Shown piece after piece: positions 1 through 4,644 of a stretch of DNA of 7,580 nt (its first letter is position 1; every line of letters starts with the position of its first letter). This DNA is from Candidatus Omnitrophica bacterium UBA1562 (GTDB lineage: Bacteria > Omnitrophota > Gorgyraeia > Gygaellales > Profunditerraquicolaceae). Where the stretch lies: the NCBI GenBank assembly GCA_002322525.1, contig DCOU01000043.1:1-7580 (forward strand). Direction: 5' to 3'. The notes below the pieces were generated by a model. That model did no database searches. It saw only the letters and a program-made list of their open reading frames with translations, and was not told where the DNA came from. Made by a program: the position numbers and the translations under genes.

Positions 1-835
1 AAACATTTTCAAGTGTCTCGCCTGCAACTGTAATAGCGCCGGCGGCCACTGTGCCTGTTACTGTCAATGAACCCAACGTTCCTATACCTGTAATATTAGT
101 GAAGGAGCCTGTGGCCAAATCCGCGTTTGTAATTGTCCCGTCTGTAATCGTCGTGCCTGTTCCGCCACTTACTGCATTTAAAGTAGCAAGTGAGCCGAGC
201 CCTAAAGATGTTCTTCCTGTCACGGCATTAAGATTTGTAGCGCCTCCATCCCATTGTAGTCGCTCAGAATAAGCAGTATTCCAGTTTGTGGAGTTTCCCC
301 CTGAGGCAGTGATTGTGCTCGAAGCTATAAGCGTGCCAGTAATATTAGTATTACCGTTTATATTGAGTCTGTACGAACCCGGGTCAGTCGTGCCTATGCC
401 CACATTTCCCGCGCTTATATAATGCGGCCCTGAGCCAGTTATAATCAAATTGCCGCTATCAGACGCGTCCGAGCGCTGGTTGTGGATAAAGACCGTCTCG
501 GTCGTGGCAGGGTCGCCGAAAATCACCTGCCCGTCTAAATAGGATGTGCCGTCCACCTCTAAATTGCCCTGCATATAAACCGAGCCTGTTCCGCTCGTCA
601 CTGAGCCGGCATTAGTCGTAGTAGTAGCAAAGGCGCTGTAGCCCTTCACCCATACATTAGGGTTATTCTCTGTGCCGCCTGTGCCGCTCACAGTCATGTC
701 CTCCTTGACCTCGAGCTCGTCGGCAAAGGCAGGCAATCCTCCTCCGCCCCCCGATGCAATAAAAACCACCACAAAAAATATCAAACCTTTCTTCCATAAG
801 CCATCTGCTATAAGCCATCTGCTATTTGTAATCAT
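1..835 (-). CDS. Secreted tail-fibre-like repeat protein, N-terminal part, runs off the left edge
   Basis: The reading frame is open from ATG at 835 to the window edge (278 full codons), so this is the N-terminal portion of a longer protein. A strong Shine-Dalgarno GGAGGG lies 7-8 bases before the ATG. Residues 1-40 look like a signal peptide: KKG, then a hydrophobic LIFFVVVFIASG run, then LPAFA before DELEV. The rest is rich in Gly, Thr, Ser and Asn. It contains the motif NVGIGTTDPGS and stretches such as NITGIGTLGSLTVTGT, typical of phage-tail-fibre-like beta-structured proteins of unclear function that are exported in many uncultivated bacteria. The same GNVGIGT motif recurs at the C-terminus of the gene at the right edge, so the two are paralogues in that region. 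Export and surface location are inferred from the signal peptide; the ligand is unknown. Confidence 0.75.
   Translation of the reverse strand, partial: MITNSRWLIADGLWKKGLIFFVVVFIASGGGGGLPAFADELEVKEDMTVSGTGGTENNPNVWVKGYSAFATTTTNAGSVTSGTGSVYMQGNLEVDGTSYLDGQVIFGDPATTETVFIHNQRSDASDSGNLIITGSGPHYISAGNVGIGTTDPGSYRLNINGNTNITGTLIASSTITASGGNSTNWNTAYSERLQWDGGATNLNAVTGRTSLGLGSLATLNAVSGGTGTTITDGTITNADLATGSFTNITGIGTLGSLTVTGTVAAGAITVAGETLENV
797..824. repeat. Tandem duplication of a 14-mer in the signal-peptide region
   Basis: TAAGCCATCTGCTA occurs twice in immediate succession (797-810 and 811-824). It lies at the extreme 5' end of the tail-fibre-like gene and encodes the N-region before the hydrophobic core of its signal peptide. 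Fourteen is not a multiple of three, so gain or loss of a unit would shift the frame from the given start. Confidence 0.7.
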
Positions 836-875
836 TGTCGTACCCTCCTTTTAAAACTGCTAAATTGTTCTTTTC

Positions 876-904
876 TTGACTTCTGTACATTTTTATAGTA
901 AACT
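876..904 (+). promoter_or_regulatory. Putative sigma-70 promoter of the first toxin-antitoxin-like pair
   Basis: TTGACT (876-881) and TAAACT (899-904) are separated by 17 bases. The -10 box lies in a 14-base string, TTATAGTAAACTTT (893-906), that recurs exactly at 3286-3299 before the PIN-domain pair, again with TTGAC at the same distance. The ATG at 913 is only 8 bases past the -10 box and has no visible ribosome-binding site, which would imply a nearly leaderless transcript. Confidence 0.5.
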
Positions 905-912
905 TTTCAAGT

Positions 913-1251
913 ATGCAAGATCCTGTATGGACAGTTGCTTCAAAATCAGATAAATCAATCCGCTTAACCGCAAAGGTATGGAATGGGAAAATTCTGTTAG
1001 AGCATCCCGAATTTGCCGCGCTGCCAGAGTGCGCCGAAGAGTTGCGAAAGACAATTGAAGACCCTGAATATATTGTAGAAGGATGGCAGGGTGAAAATTT
1101 AGCGCTGCGCTGGTGCGAAAAAGCTCCTAATGCGCCTAAGTACCTATGCGTTGTATATCGTGAATATAATAAAGAAGGATTTGTCATCACGGCCTTTTTT
1201 ATTTCAAGATACGGTAAATTACTTAGGAGGAAAATAAAATGGCAAAAATAG
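913..1251 (+). CDS. Small BECR/RelE-fold-like putative RNase toxin
   Basis: A 112-residue protein with the pattern KVWNGKILLEHPE, then a helix with a TIEDPEYIVEG segment, ALRWCEK, then KYLCVVYRE and GFVITAFF. This order (wnG.i..HPE, then I..P..I.., then KyL.VvY, then F.iTAy) resembles DUF4258-like and phage-barnase/EndoU/ColicinE5-RelE-like (PBECR) nuclease-fold proteins. The His in LLEHPE and the Arg of ALRW are plausible active-site residues, but I cannot assign them firmly. It overlaps the following small gene by 13 bases, a typical toxin-first pairing with a DUF2283 partner. No Shine-Dalgarno precedes ATG 913, and the start may be leaderless. Function as a toxin is inferred from fold-like motifs and context. 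Confidence 0.6.
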   Translation: MQDPVWTVASKSDKSIRLTAKVWNGKILLEHPEFAALPECAEELRKTIEDPEYIVEGWQGENLALRWCEKAPNAPKYLCVVYREYNKEGFVITAFFISRYGKLLRRKIKWQK

Positions 1252-1430
1252 ACTTTGTAGAAAGAACTAAGCTTAATTATGATGAAGAAAGCGATGTCCT
1301 TTATATCAATTTTGAACAGCCTCAGCCTGCTGACGACAGCGACATCACCGACGAAGGGATAATCATTCGATTGCGCGATACCAAAATCGTCGGCCTGACT
1401 ATCCTTAATGCTGCCAAGATGTTGATCTAA
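1239..1430 (+). CDS. DUF2283-like small protein, putative antitoxin
   Basis: A 63-residue protein with LNYDEESDVLYINFEQPQPAD, then DEGIIIRLRDTKIVGLTILNA. This is the DUF2283 pattern (y....D.lYi.f....., then ..e.v.......i.gieil.a). The start is supported by TAGGAGG (1224-1230) eight bases before the ATG. It overlaps the 3' end of the preceding gene, so the two are probably translationally coupled. DUF2283 genes often sit beside DUF4258-type toxins, so an antitoxin role is a reasonable inference. The gene ends 13 bases before the convergent reverse transcriptase gene, and I see no terminator hairpin in that gap. Confidence 0.65.
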   Translation: MAKIDFVERTKLNYDEESDVLYINFEQPQPADDSDITDEGIIIRLRDTKIVGLTILNAAKMLI

Positions 1431-1443
1431 TCTTATTTTATTT

Positions 1444-2506
1444 CTATCTCTCATTTCTAACCACTCGCCTTTCTATCGTTTCTCTTACGAGCTTAATTCC
1501 TCCAAATAATTTCCTGCGCAGATTATACGTATCCGCGTGCTTAGCATGGCCCAGCCAGCTGGCTATTGACTGTATTATCTTCTCTAATGAAATCGTTCCT
1601 TCCCGATAGAGCCTTTGAAATTTTTTTAACTTTCGCCTCATCCGCTTGACGCTGGTTTTCCGTAACAATCGGTGTGTCCGCCAGACTCTATAACCCAAAA
1701 AGTCGATGCCGAGATGAGCCGGGAATATAACCTGCTTTTTGGGATGGAGCGTTAATTTAAGCGTATCTTTCAAAAAACCCCTGATTTTTTCTTTGATATT
1801 ATACAATGTTTTCTTCGAATCATCCAGAATCACGAAATCATCCACATACCTTATGTAATGCCTTATCCTTAATTCCTCTTTTACAAAATGATCTAATTTG
1901 TCTAAATAAATATTGGCAAAAAGCTGACTGGTAAGATTCCCGATAGGAATCCCGCAGTTAGTATCATTGCTTTTCAATATCTCATCAATAAGCCAGATTG
2001 TTTTTGGGTCTTTGATCTTACGCATGATTAACTCCCGTAAAATTTTATGGTCGATGCTTTCAAAATATTTCCTGATATCGCATTTAAACGCATAAAAACC
2101 CTCGCCAACATTACTCTCTCTCTCTCTCTCTCAAAAATCCAGTAAGCCTATCTACTGCAGCGTGTGTACCCTTACCAATCCTGCAGGCATAAGAATCGTA
2201 TATAAAAGTCCTGTCAAATATTGGCTCTATTACATTACAAAGCGCGTGGTGCGCGACCCTGTCCCTGAAAGGCGCTGCTGAAATCTTCCTCATCTTTGGG
2301 TCATAAACATAAAATTCATGGTATCCGCCATGATGATACCTCTGATTCAAGAGTTCATCCTGTAACTTTAAAATGTTCCCTTCTAAATCATAAGTAAACT
2401 CCATAACAGCAGGTGTATACCTCTTGCATTTACCCGCATCCTTGTAAGCCCTGAGGAGGTTTCCAAACTCGCATATTTTTTCAAATAAATTATTATATCT
2501 TTTCAT
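1444..2506 (-). pseudogene. DGR-type reverse transcriptase, frame broken at a GA tract (possibly phase-variable)
   Basis: Two frames together make a full-length DGR reverse transcriptase. The N-terminal part (ATG 2506 to TAA 2113-2111) has FVYDPKMRKISAAPFRDRVAHHAL, IFDRTFIYDSYACRIGKGTHAAVDRL and then RERERE. The C-terminal part is open from 2130 to TAG at 1444. It begins (2115 to 2025) with SNVGEGFYAFKCDIRKYFESID, holding the first catalytic Asp. It continues with GIPIGNLTSQLFANIYLD, whose IGNLTSQ is the DGR form of motif 4, then RYVDDF (YVDD at 1848-1837) and the thumb region. The frames are joined only across the dinucleotide tract 2114-2132. The C-terminal frame has a TGA at 2133-2131 just upstream of the tract and no in-frame ATG until 2025, which is after the first catalytic Asp. 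As assembled, no complete RT can be made. One more GA unit or two fewer would restore an intact protein. In DGRs this enzyme copies TR RNA with errors at adenines. Confidence 0.9.
2114..2132. repeat. (GA)9G dinucleotide microsatellite inside the RT gene
   Basis: Nineteen bases of pure alternating CT on the plus strand, read as GA repeats in the RT coding strand, encoding RERERE before the stop. It lies exactly at the break between the two halves of the reverse transcriptase, between the conserved VDRLTGFL segment and the KCDIRKYF catalytic segment. Tracts of this kind slip during replication and act as on/off switches in contingency genes. Confidence 0.9.
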
Positions 2507-2517
2507 AATTTTATATC

Positions 2518-2557
2518 TGCCTCGGCGTTCCCCAAAAAAAAGGTACCAGCCGAGGCA
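2518..2557 (-). promoter_or_regulatory. 9-bp perfect inverted repeat just upstream of the RT start
   Basis: TGCCTCGGC (2518-2526) and GCCGAGGCA (2549-2557) pair perfectly around a 22-base loop containing a run of eight A (T on the transcribed strand). On the minus strand the distal arm ends 11 bases before the RT ATG and includes GAGG, the only Shine-Dalgarno-like string there. It could therefore influence RT translation, or form part of the template RNA structure. It is not a classic terminator, because the U-run is inside the loop. Confidence 0.5.
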
Positions 2558-2594
2558 ATGCCCTGCTTCATATTCGGCCGTTCCCTGAGAATGT

Positions 2595-2616
2595 GCCCGA
2601 TAAATCGGGCAACTAC
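2595..2616 (-). repeat. REP palindrome in the TR-RT spacer
   Basis: Head GTAGTTG overlapping palindrome GCCCGATTTATCGGGC, read on the minus strand. It lies about 105 bases downstream of the TR in the putative template RNA, so it would fold as a 6-bp stem with a TTTA loop in that RNA. Confidence 0.85.
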
Positions 2617-2697
2617 ATCCACAGGGCTTTGGCCAGGAGACGGGTCTGTAGTTTTTAGGCTCTGGAAAGGCATCCGTAAATACCTATCTCTGGCGCA

Positions 2698-2716
2698 TCC
2701 CGATACTTTGCCGGGA
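2698..2716 (-). other. Small hairpin adjoining the 3' side of the template repeat
   Basis: TCCCG and CGGGA arms (2698-2702 and 2712-2716) surround a 9-base loop. The hairpin starts 5 to 10 bases beyond the TR 3' boundary on the transcribed strand. It may be a structured element of the template RNA, but 5-bp stems of this kind also arise by chance. Confidence 0.35.
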
Positions 2717-2725
2717 CAAAAACTA

Positions 2726-2838
2726 CTGGCGGCGCGAAAACCAATGTTCGTGTTCGTCGCGGACGGAGCGTTGTTCAGGTTCAACGAAAACACGCCCGCA
2801 TTCGTGCCATTGTTCCAATTGCCGCCGCGGATCGCAGC
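2726..2838 (-). repeat. DGR template repeat (TR)
   Basis: 113 bases matching the variable repeat at 4649-4761 with 10 mismatches and no gaps. In the coding orientation, the template has A at eight of the mismatches (2747, 2754, 2771, 2780, 2781, 2813, 2819, 2832) and T at two (2767, 2831). It contains nine AAY codons, the typical DGR arrangement that lets adenine mutagenesis reach many amino acids while avoiding stops. Six of the nine are changed in the VR (to Ser, Ser, Ala, Ser, Tyr and Ser). At the 3' end, 2721-2726 continues to match VR if one G present in VR is skipped: CCAG-TAGTT here, CCAGGTAGTT there. Confidence 0.93.
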
Positions 2839-2878
2839 CTCGCAAGGCACCGCGCTTTTTAACCCAATCCCTTGTTTG

Positions 2879-2900
2879 ACCCGATAAATCGGGCAACTAC
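2879..2900 (-). repeat. REP palindrome supplying the avd stop codon
   Basis: GTAGTTG head overlapping GCCCGATTTATCGGGT on the minus strand, with the last pair changed from GC to G-U. The TAG in the head is the stop codon of avd. Confidence 0.8.
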
Positions 2901-3232
2901 GATACACTTTTTATCCACCCTCCCAACATCTTGCCTGTTTCATTAATCAATGCGCCTGCGTATCCATATTGTCCTATGCTCATAAATTTCAAATCCTTTG
3001 AAAGCCGGATTAAAATTCTAAACTGATCCAGTTCTACGCTAAGCTCGTTCAGAATCGGCTTTTTCTCTCTTGCGGCATTCGCCTTTATTGTTAATCTCAA
3101 AAGCTCCAGGACGCTATTTTCAATCCTCTGTCCCAGGACAAACCTCTGCGCCTTTGGAAATTTATTCACCATCGGATAAATCCATAAAATCAAATCATAT
3201 AGTTTTGTGAATATCTTCAAATCGCTAATCAT
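2897..3232 (-). CDS. avd: DGR accessory variability determinant, four-helix-bundle protein
   Basis: A 111-residue helical protein matching the bacterial Avd / four-helix-bundle family: DLKIFTKLYDLILWIYPMVNKFPKAQRFVLGQRIENSVLELL, a charged second half with NELSVELDQFRILIRLSKDL, and C-terminal ALINETGKMLGGWIKS. Only key segments are quoted. In DGRs Avd forms a basic pentamer that binds the RT and template RNA and is needed for mutagenic homing. Length and basic C-terminus fit the family. I chose ATG 3232, with GGGG 6 bases upstream, because family members start a few residues before this DL.IF.KLYD motif. An in-frame ATG four codons upstream is also possible. It is followed by the TR and then RT, the usual avd-TR-RT order. 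Its TAG stop lies in a REP head. Confidence 0.88.
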   Translation of the reverse strand: MISDLKIFTKLYDLILWIYPMVNKFPKAQRFVLGQRIENSVLELLRLTIKANAAREKKPILNELSVELDQFRILIRLSKDLKFMSIGQYGYAGALINETGKMLGGWIKSVS

Positions 3233-3268
3233 ATATAACCCCATTCCCGGTGTTAAGTAAGTTAAACG

Positions 3269-3297
3269 TTGACAGACGGTTAATCTTATAGTAAACT
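3269..3297 (+). promoter_or_regulatory. Sigma-70-like promoter of the PIN toxin-antitoxin pair
   Basis: TTGACA (3269-3274), 17-base spacer and TAAACT (3292-3297). It is followed by the Shine-Dalgarno GAGGTG (3305-3310) and ATG 3318. It shares TTATAGTAAACTTT with the promoter at 876-904. It lies in the 85-base gap between the divergent avd and antitoxin genes. Confidence 0.6.
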
Positions 3298-3317
3298 TTA
3301 AATAGAGGTGATGCGCT

Positions 3318-3485
3318 ATGATAACTAAAAATGCCAAAGAAGCGATAAAACATCTGGAAAAACTTTGCGAACTTGTAGCTAAAAGGCCTTCTCCATTCAA
3401 AGGCATGACAAAAGACGAAGTTATTGAAAAACTCCGTGAGACACGGGAAAAACTTTGGGAGAAAAAACTTGGTATTCGTAATTGA
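3318..3485 (+). CDS. Small antitoxin-like protein paired with a PIN toxin
   Basis: A 55-residue protein, mostly charged helix, beginning MITKNAKEAIKHLEKLC. Its second half is PSPFKGMTKDEVIEKLRETREKLWEKK. The F.GM....V...LR.TRE.LWE ending is typical of short proteins encoded directly upstream of PIN-domain toxins, where the C-terminal helix blocks the active site. The start at 3318 has GAGGTG seven bases upstream. A closer-in ATG at 3311 gives only five codons. The gene overlaps the toxin start by 17 bases. No DNA-binding fold is obvious, so autoregulation cannot be claimed from the sequence. Confidence 0.7.
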   Translation: MITKNAKEAIKHLEKLCELVAKRPSPFKGMTKDEVIEKLRETREKLWEKKLGIRN

Positions 3486-3891
3486 TGCAAATATATACGT
3501 CTTCGCTTTCGGTATTGCAAAAGAAGAAAATTGCAAAACCTTTCTCAAGATAATCTCAGGACATCCCTTGATAAATTCAATCAGAATTTGCAGGACAATT
3601 GTTGAGGAAGTCAGCTCCAACCTTACCCAGCAAGAATTCAGAGAATTTATTGGTTTTATTAATGCCATAACCATAGTTGATGAAGACTTTTTGGTTCCTT
3701 TTGAATCAGGGTCTAAATATGAGTGGAAAGGGTTAAAGCCCGCTGATGCCCTCATTGCCGCATACTGCGAATGGACGGGCGCCGACATATTAGTCACAGA
3801 AAACCGCCATTTTCTCTCACGGCAATCTGACTTGCCTTTCAAAGTCCTTCCTGCTGAAAAATGCCTAAAATTCATCATAAGATCCTCTTGA
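3469..3891 (+). CDS. PIN-domain ribonuclease toxin, VapC-like
   Basis: About 140 residues with the PIN acidic set: VFVIDANIYV near the N-terminus (first Asp), IVEEVSSNL (Glu), LKPADALIAAYCEW (third Asp) and ADILVTENRHF (fourth position, TEN in place of the usual T.D). PIN toxins cleave tRNA or rRNA using a metal bound by these residues. The family normally begins almost at the first Asp, so I prefer TTG 3469, with GGGAG (3457-3461) seven bases before it. That start overlaps the antitoxin. An in-frame ATG at 3424 would add 15 residues that belong to the antitoxin's coding sequence. The gene ends before an array of REP palindromes. A decayed C-terminal remnant of a similar gene lies at 6084-6122. 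Confidence 0.75.
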   Translation: MVFVIDANIYVFAFGIAKEENCKTFLKIISGHPLINSIRICRTIVEEVSSNLTQQEFREFIGFINAITIVDEDFLVPFESGSKYEWKGLKPADALIAAYCEWTGADILVTENRHFLSRQSDLPFKVLPAEKCLKFIIRSS

Positions 3892-3896
3892 TCTCC

Positions 3897-3912
3897 AACA
3901 ATTTAACAGTTT
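3897..3912 (-). repeat. Short dispersed repeat AAACTGTTAAATTGTT
   Basis: Read on the minus strand, this differs by one base from AAACTGCTAAATTGTT at 854-869 on the plus strand. One copy lies just downstream of the PIN pair and the other just upstream of the first toxin-antitoxin-like pair, in opposite orientation. Both may mark module edges, or be copies of an unrelated dispersed repeat. Confidence 0.4.
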
Positions 3913-3918
3913 AACATA

Positions 3919-3948
3919 ATTCGTGTCCATTCGTGTTCCATTCGCGCC
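3919..3948. repeat. Three degenerate ATTCGTGTCC repeats
   Basis: ATTCGTGTCC, ATTCGTGTTCC and ATTCGCGCC follow one another directly in the noncoding stretch after the PIN toxin. Short arrays of this kind are common dispersed repeats. No function can be read from it. Confidence 0.5.
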
Positions 3949-3963
3949 TCCTCTTCACCCACT

Positions 3964-4017
3964 GTAGTTGCCTGATTTATCAGGCCTCCATATCTACCCC
4001 ATAAATGGGGCAACTAC
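3964..4017. repeat. Paired inverted REP (BIME-like) unit, left of the RAYT
   Basis: A plus-oriented REP (3964-3985, GCCTGATTTATCAGGC) and a minus-oriented REP (3997-4017, CCCCATTTATGGGG core) face each other across CTCCATATCTA. Nearly the same arrangement with the same linker occurs at 4538-4617, so the transposase gene is bracketed by two directly repeated units. The stretch 3892-4021 contains no gene. Confidence 0.85.
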
Positions 4018-4021
4018 ACCC

Positions 4022-4516
4022 TTATTTGTAGTTGCCTGATTTATCAGGCCTCTCTTTATAAAACTCCTCAAACTCTATCTCTATTACCATCGGATTATTC
4101 TGTATATATTCTCGTATCCTATTTAAAGCAGCATCATTTCTTATAACGTGTTCGTAGTAATTTGGCTGCCACAGTTTAAAACCCGTGATTTTGCTGGTTC
4201 TTGCCTTAAATCTGCGGATAATCTCGCCTAATTTCAAATTACATCTTTCAAGTATCAATATTAAATGAATATGTGTCGGCATAACGATATGCCAGTCGAG
4301 TTTTACGCCAGGAATATATTTCTGCTCTGTAGTTGCTTGATTTATCAGGCAGTTGTCCTGCCTAGATCCAAAGGTTTGCTCAATAAATTGAGCAACTACA
4401 GACTTCGTGTGACCAACCAAATAGGGCCTCAAATAGTCTGTACAGATTATAACAAAATAATATCCATCGCTTGAATAATCGTAATTTTTTAATCGTATGT
4501 TCTTGATAGCTCTCAT
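4022..4516 (-). CDS. REP-associated tyrosine transposase (RAYT, Y1-type HUH)
   Basis: A 164-residue Y1_Tnp/RAYT protein. YYFVIICTDYLRPYLVG is the N-terminal strand. VKLDWHIVMPTHIHLILIL carries the HUH pair (HIH), and YYEHVIRNDAALNRIREYIQNNP carries the catalytic Tyr, with the usual spacing to the final helix. RAYTs are single-copy domesticated enzymes thought to mobilise REP palindromes by single-strand cleavage. ATG 4516 has AAGGAG 5 bases upstream. Two anomalies are visible. A REP pair (4329-4399) lies inside the gene and is translated as VVAQFIEQ...CLINQATT in the region before the HUH strand. The last residues, PDKSGNYK and stop, are encoded by another REP. The gene is flanked by direct copies of a BIME-like unit. 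Activity of the REP-invaded protein is uncertain. Confidence 0.85.
   Translation of the reverse strand: MRAIKNIRLKNYDYSSDGYYFVIICTDYLRPYLVGHTKSVVAQFIEQTFGSRQDNCLINQATTEQKYIPGVKLDWHIVMPTHIHLILILERCNLKLGEIIRRFKARTSKITGFKLWQPNYYEHVIRNDAALNRIREYIQNNPMVIEIEFEEFYKERPDKSGNYK
4028..4049 (+). repeat. REP palindrome encoding the RAYT C-terminus
   Basis: GTAGTTG head overlapping palindrome GCCTGATTTATCAGGC. On the minus strand it reads PDKSGNYK just before the RAYT stop codon, so the transposase ends in sequence donated by its own substrate family. Confidence 0.85.
4329..4399. repeat. Facing REP pair inside the RAYT coding region
   Basis: Plus-oriented REP 4329-4350 (GCTTGATTTATCAGGC) and minus-oriented REP 4378-4399 (GCTCAATTTATTGAGC as read on the minus strand) face each other across 27 bases. 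The transposase frame stays open across both. Stem changes in the second copy are compensated on both arms. Confidence 0.85.
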
Positions 4517-4537
4517 TGTAACTCCTTGCCTTGCCCT

Positions 4538-4617
4538 GTAGTTGCCTGATCCCTCGACTGCTCTCGGGACAGGTTTATCAGGCCTCCATATCTGTGCCCC
4601 ATAAATGGGGCAACTAC
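4538..4617. repeat. Paired inverted REP unit right of the RAYT, one copy interrupted
   Basis: The left REP is split after GTAGTTGCCTGAT (4538-4550) by a 24-base insert (4551-4574), and then resumes TTATCAGGC (4575-4583). The linker CTCCATATCT and the minus-oriented REP (4596-4617) follow, as in the unit at 3964-4017. The insert contains CCCTCGACTGCTCTCGGGA, which can itself pair its ends (TCCC and GGGA) and looks like a second repeat type. The right palindrome (TGCCCCA, loop TAAA, TGGGGCA) lies 30 bases downstream of the VR on the target's strand. Confidence 0.8.
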
Positions 4618-4644
4618 ACCACCAAATTCCAGATATCTACACAA

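Larger units (their letters stand above)
2507..2896 (-). ncRNA. DGR template RNA region: TR plus spacer between avd and RT
   Basis: This 390-base stretch holds no credible protein gene. In transcription order it holds the avd-end REP, a leader of about 40 bases, the template repeat (2838-2726), and a spacer of about 215 bases up to the RT start. The spacer contains a 5-bp hairpin (2716-2698), a REP palindrome (2616-2595) and a 9-bp inverted repeat next to the RT start. In the Bordetella phage DGR, RNA covering TR and the downstream spacer is the template and primer for cDNA synthesis. By analogy this is the functional RNA. A frame through it reads as a target-like peptide (GGNWNNGTNAGVFSL), but that is the template sequence rather than an expressed protein. 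RNA boundaries are not determined. Confidence 0.6.

Noticed and set aside
822..1454. 210-codon minus-strand frame opposite 913-1430
   Set aside because: It is antisense to the BECR-like/DUF2283 pair, which has family motifs, an overlap and a good ribosome-binding site. The minus frame has none of these.
2114..2132. Programmed ribosomal frameshifting as the explanation for the RT break
   Set aside because: No slippery heptamer or clear stimulatory structure is visible at the tract, and a dinucleotide repeat is better explained by replication slippage. Not excluded.
2518..2557. Rho-independent terminator before RT
   Set aside because: The U-run lies inside the loop and not after the stem, so it does not fit a terminator on the transcribed strand.
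2503..2907. 134-codon minus-strand frame spanning the TR
   Set aside because: It is the template repeat read as protein plus spacer and REP sequence. The start lies in avd's tail and no domain continues beyond the VR-like part, so I treat it as template RNA, not a gene.
3225..3878. Long minus-strand frames opposite the PIN toxin pair
   Set aside because: They are antisense shadows. The upstream part of one merely extends the avd frame beyond its real start, and the compositions show no recognisable domain.
3964..4617. CRISPR array
   Set aside because: The repeats are palindromes in both orientations with irregular spacing and similar linkers, next to a RAYT, which fits REP/BIME elements and not a CRISPR.
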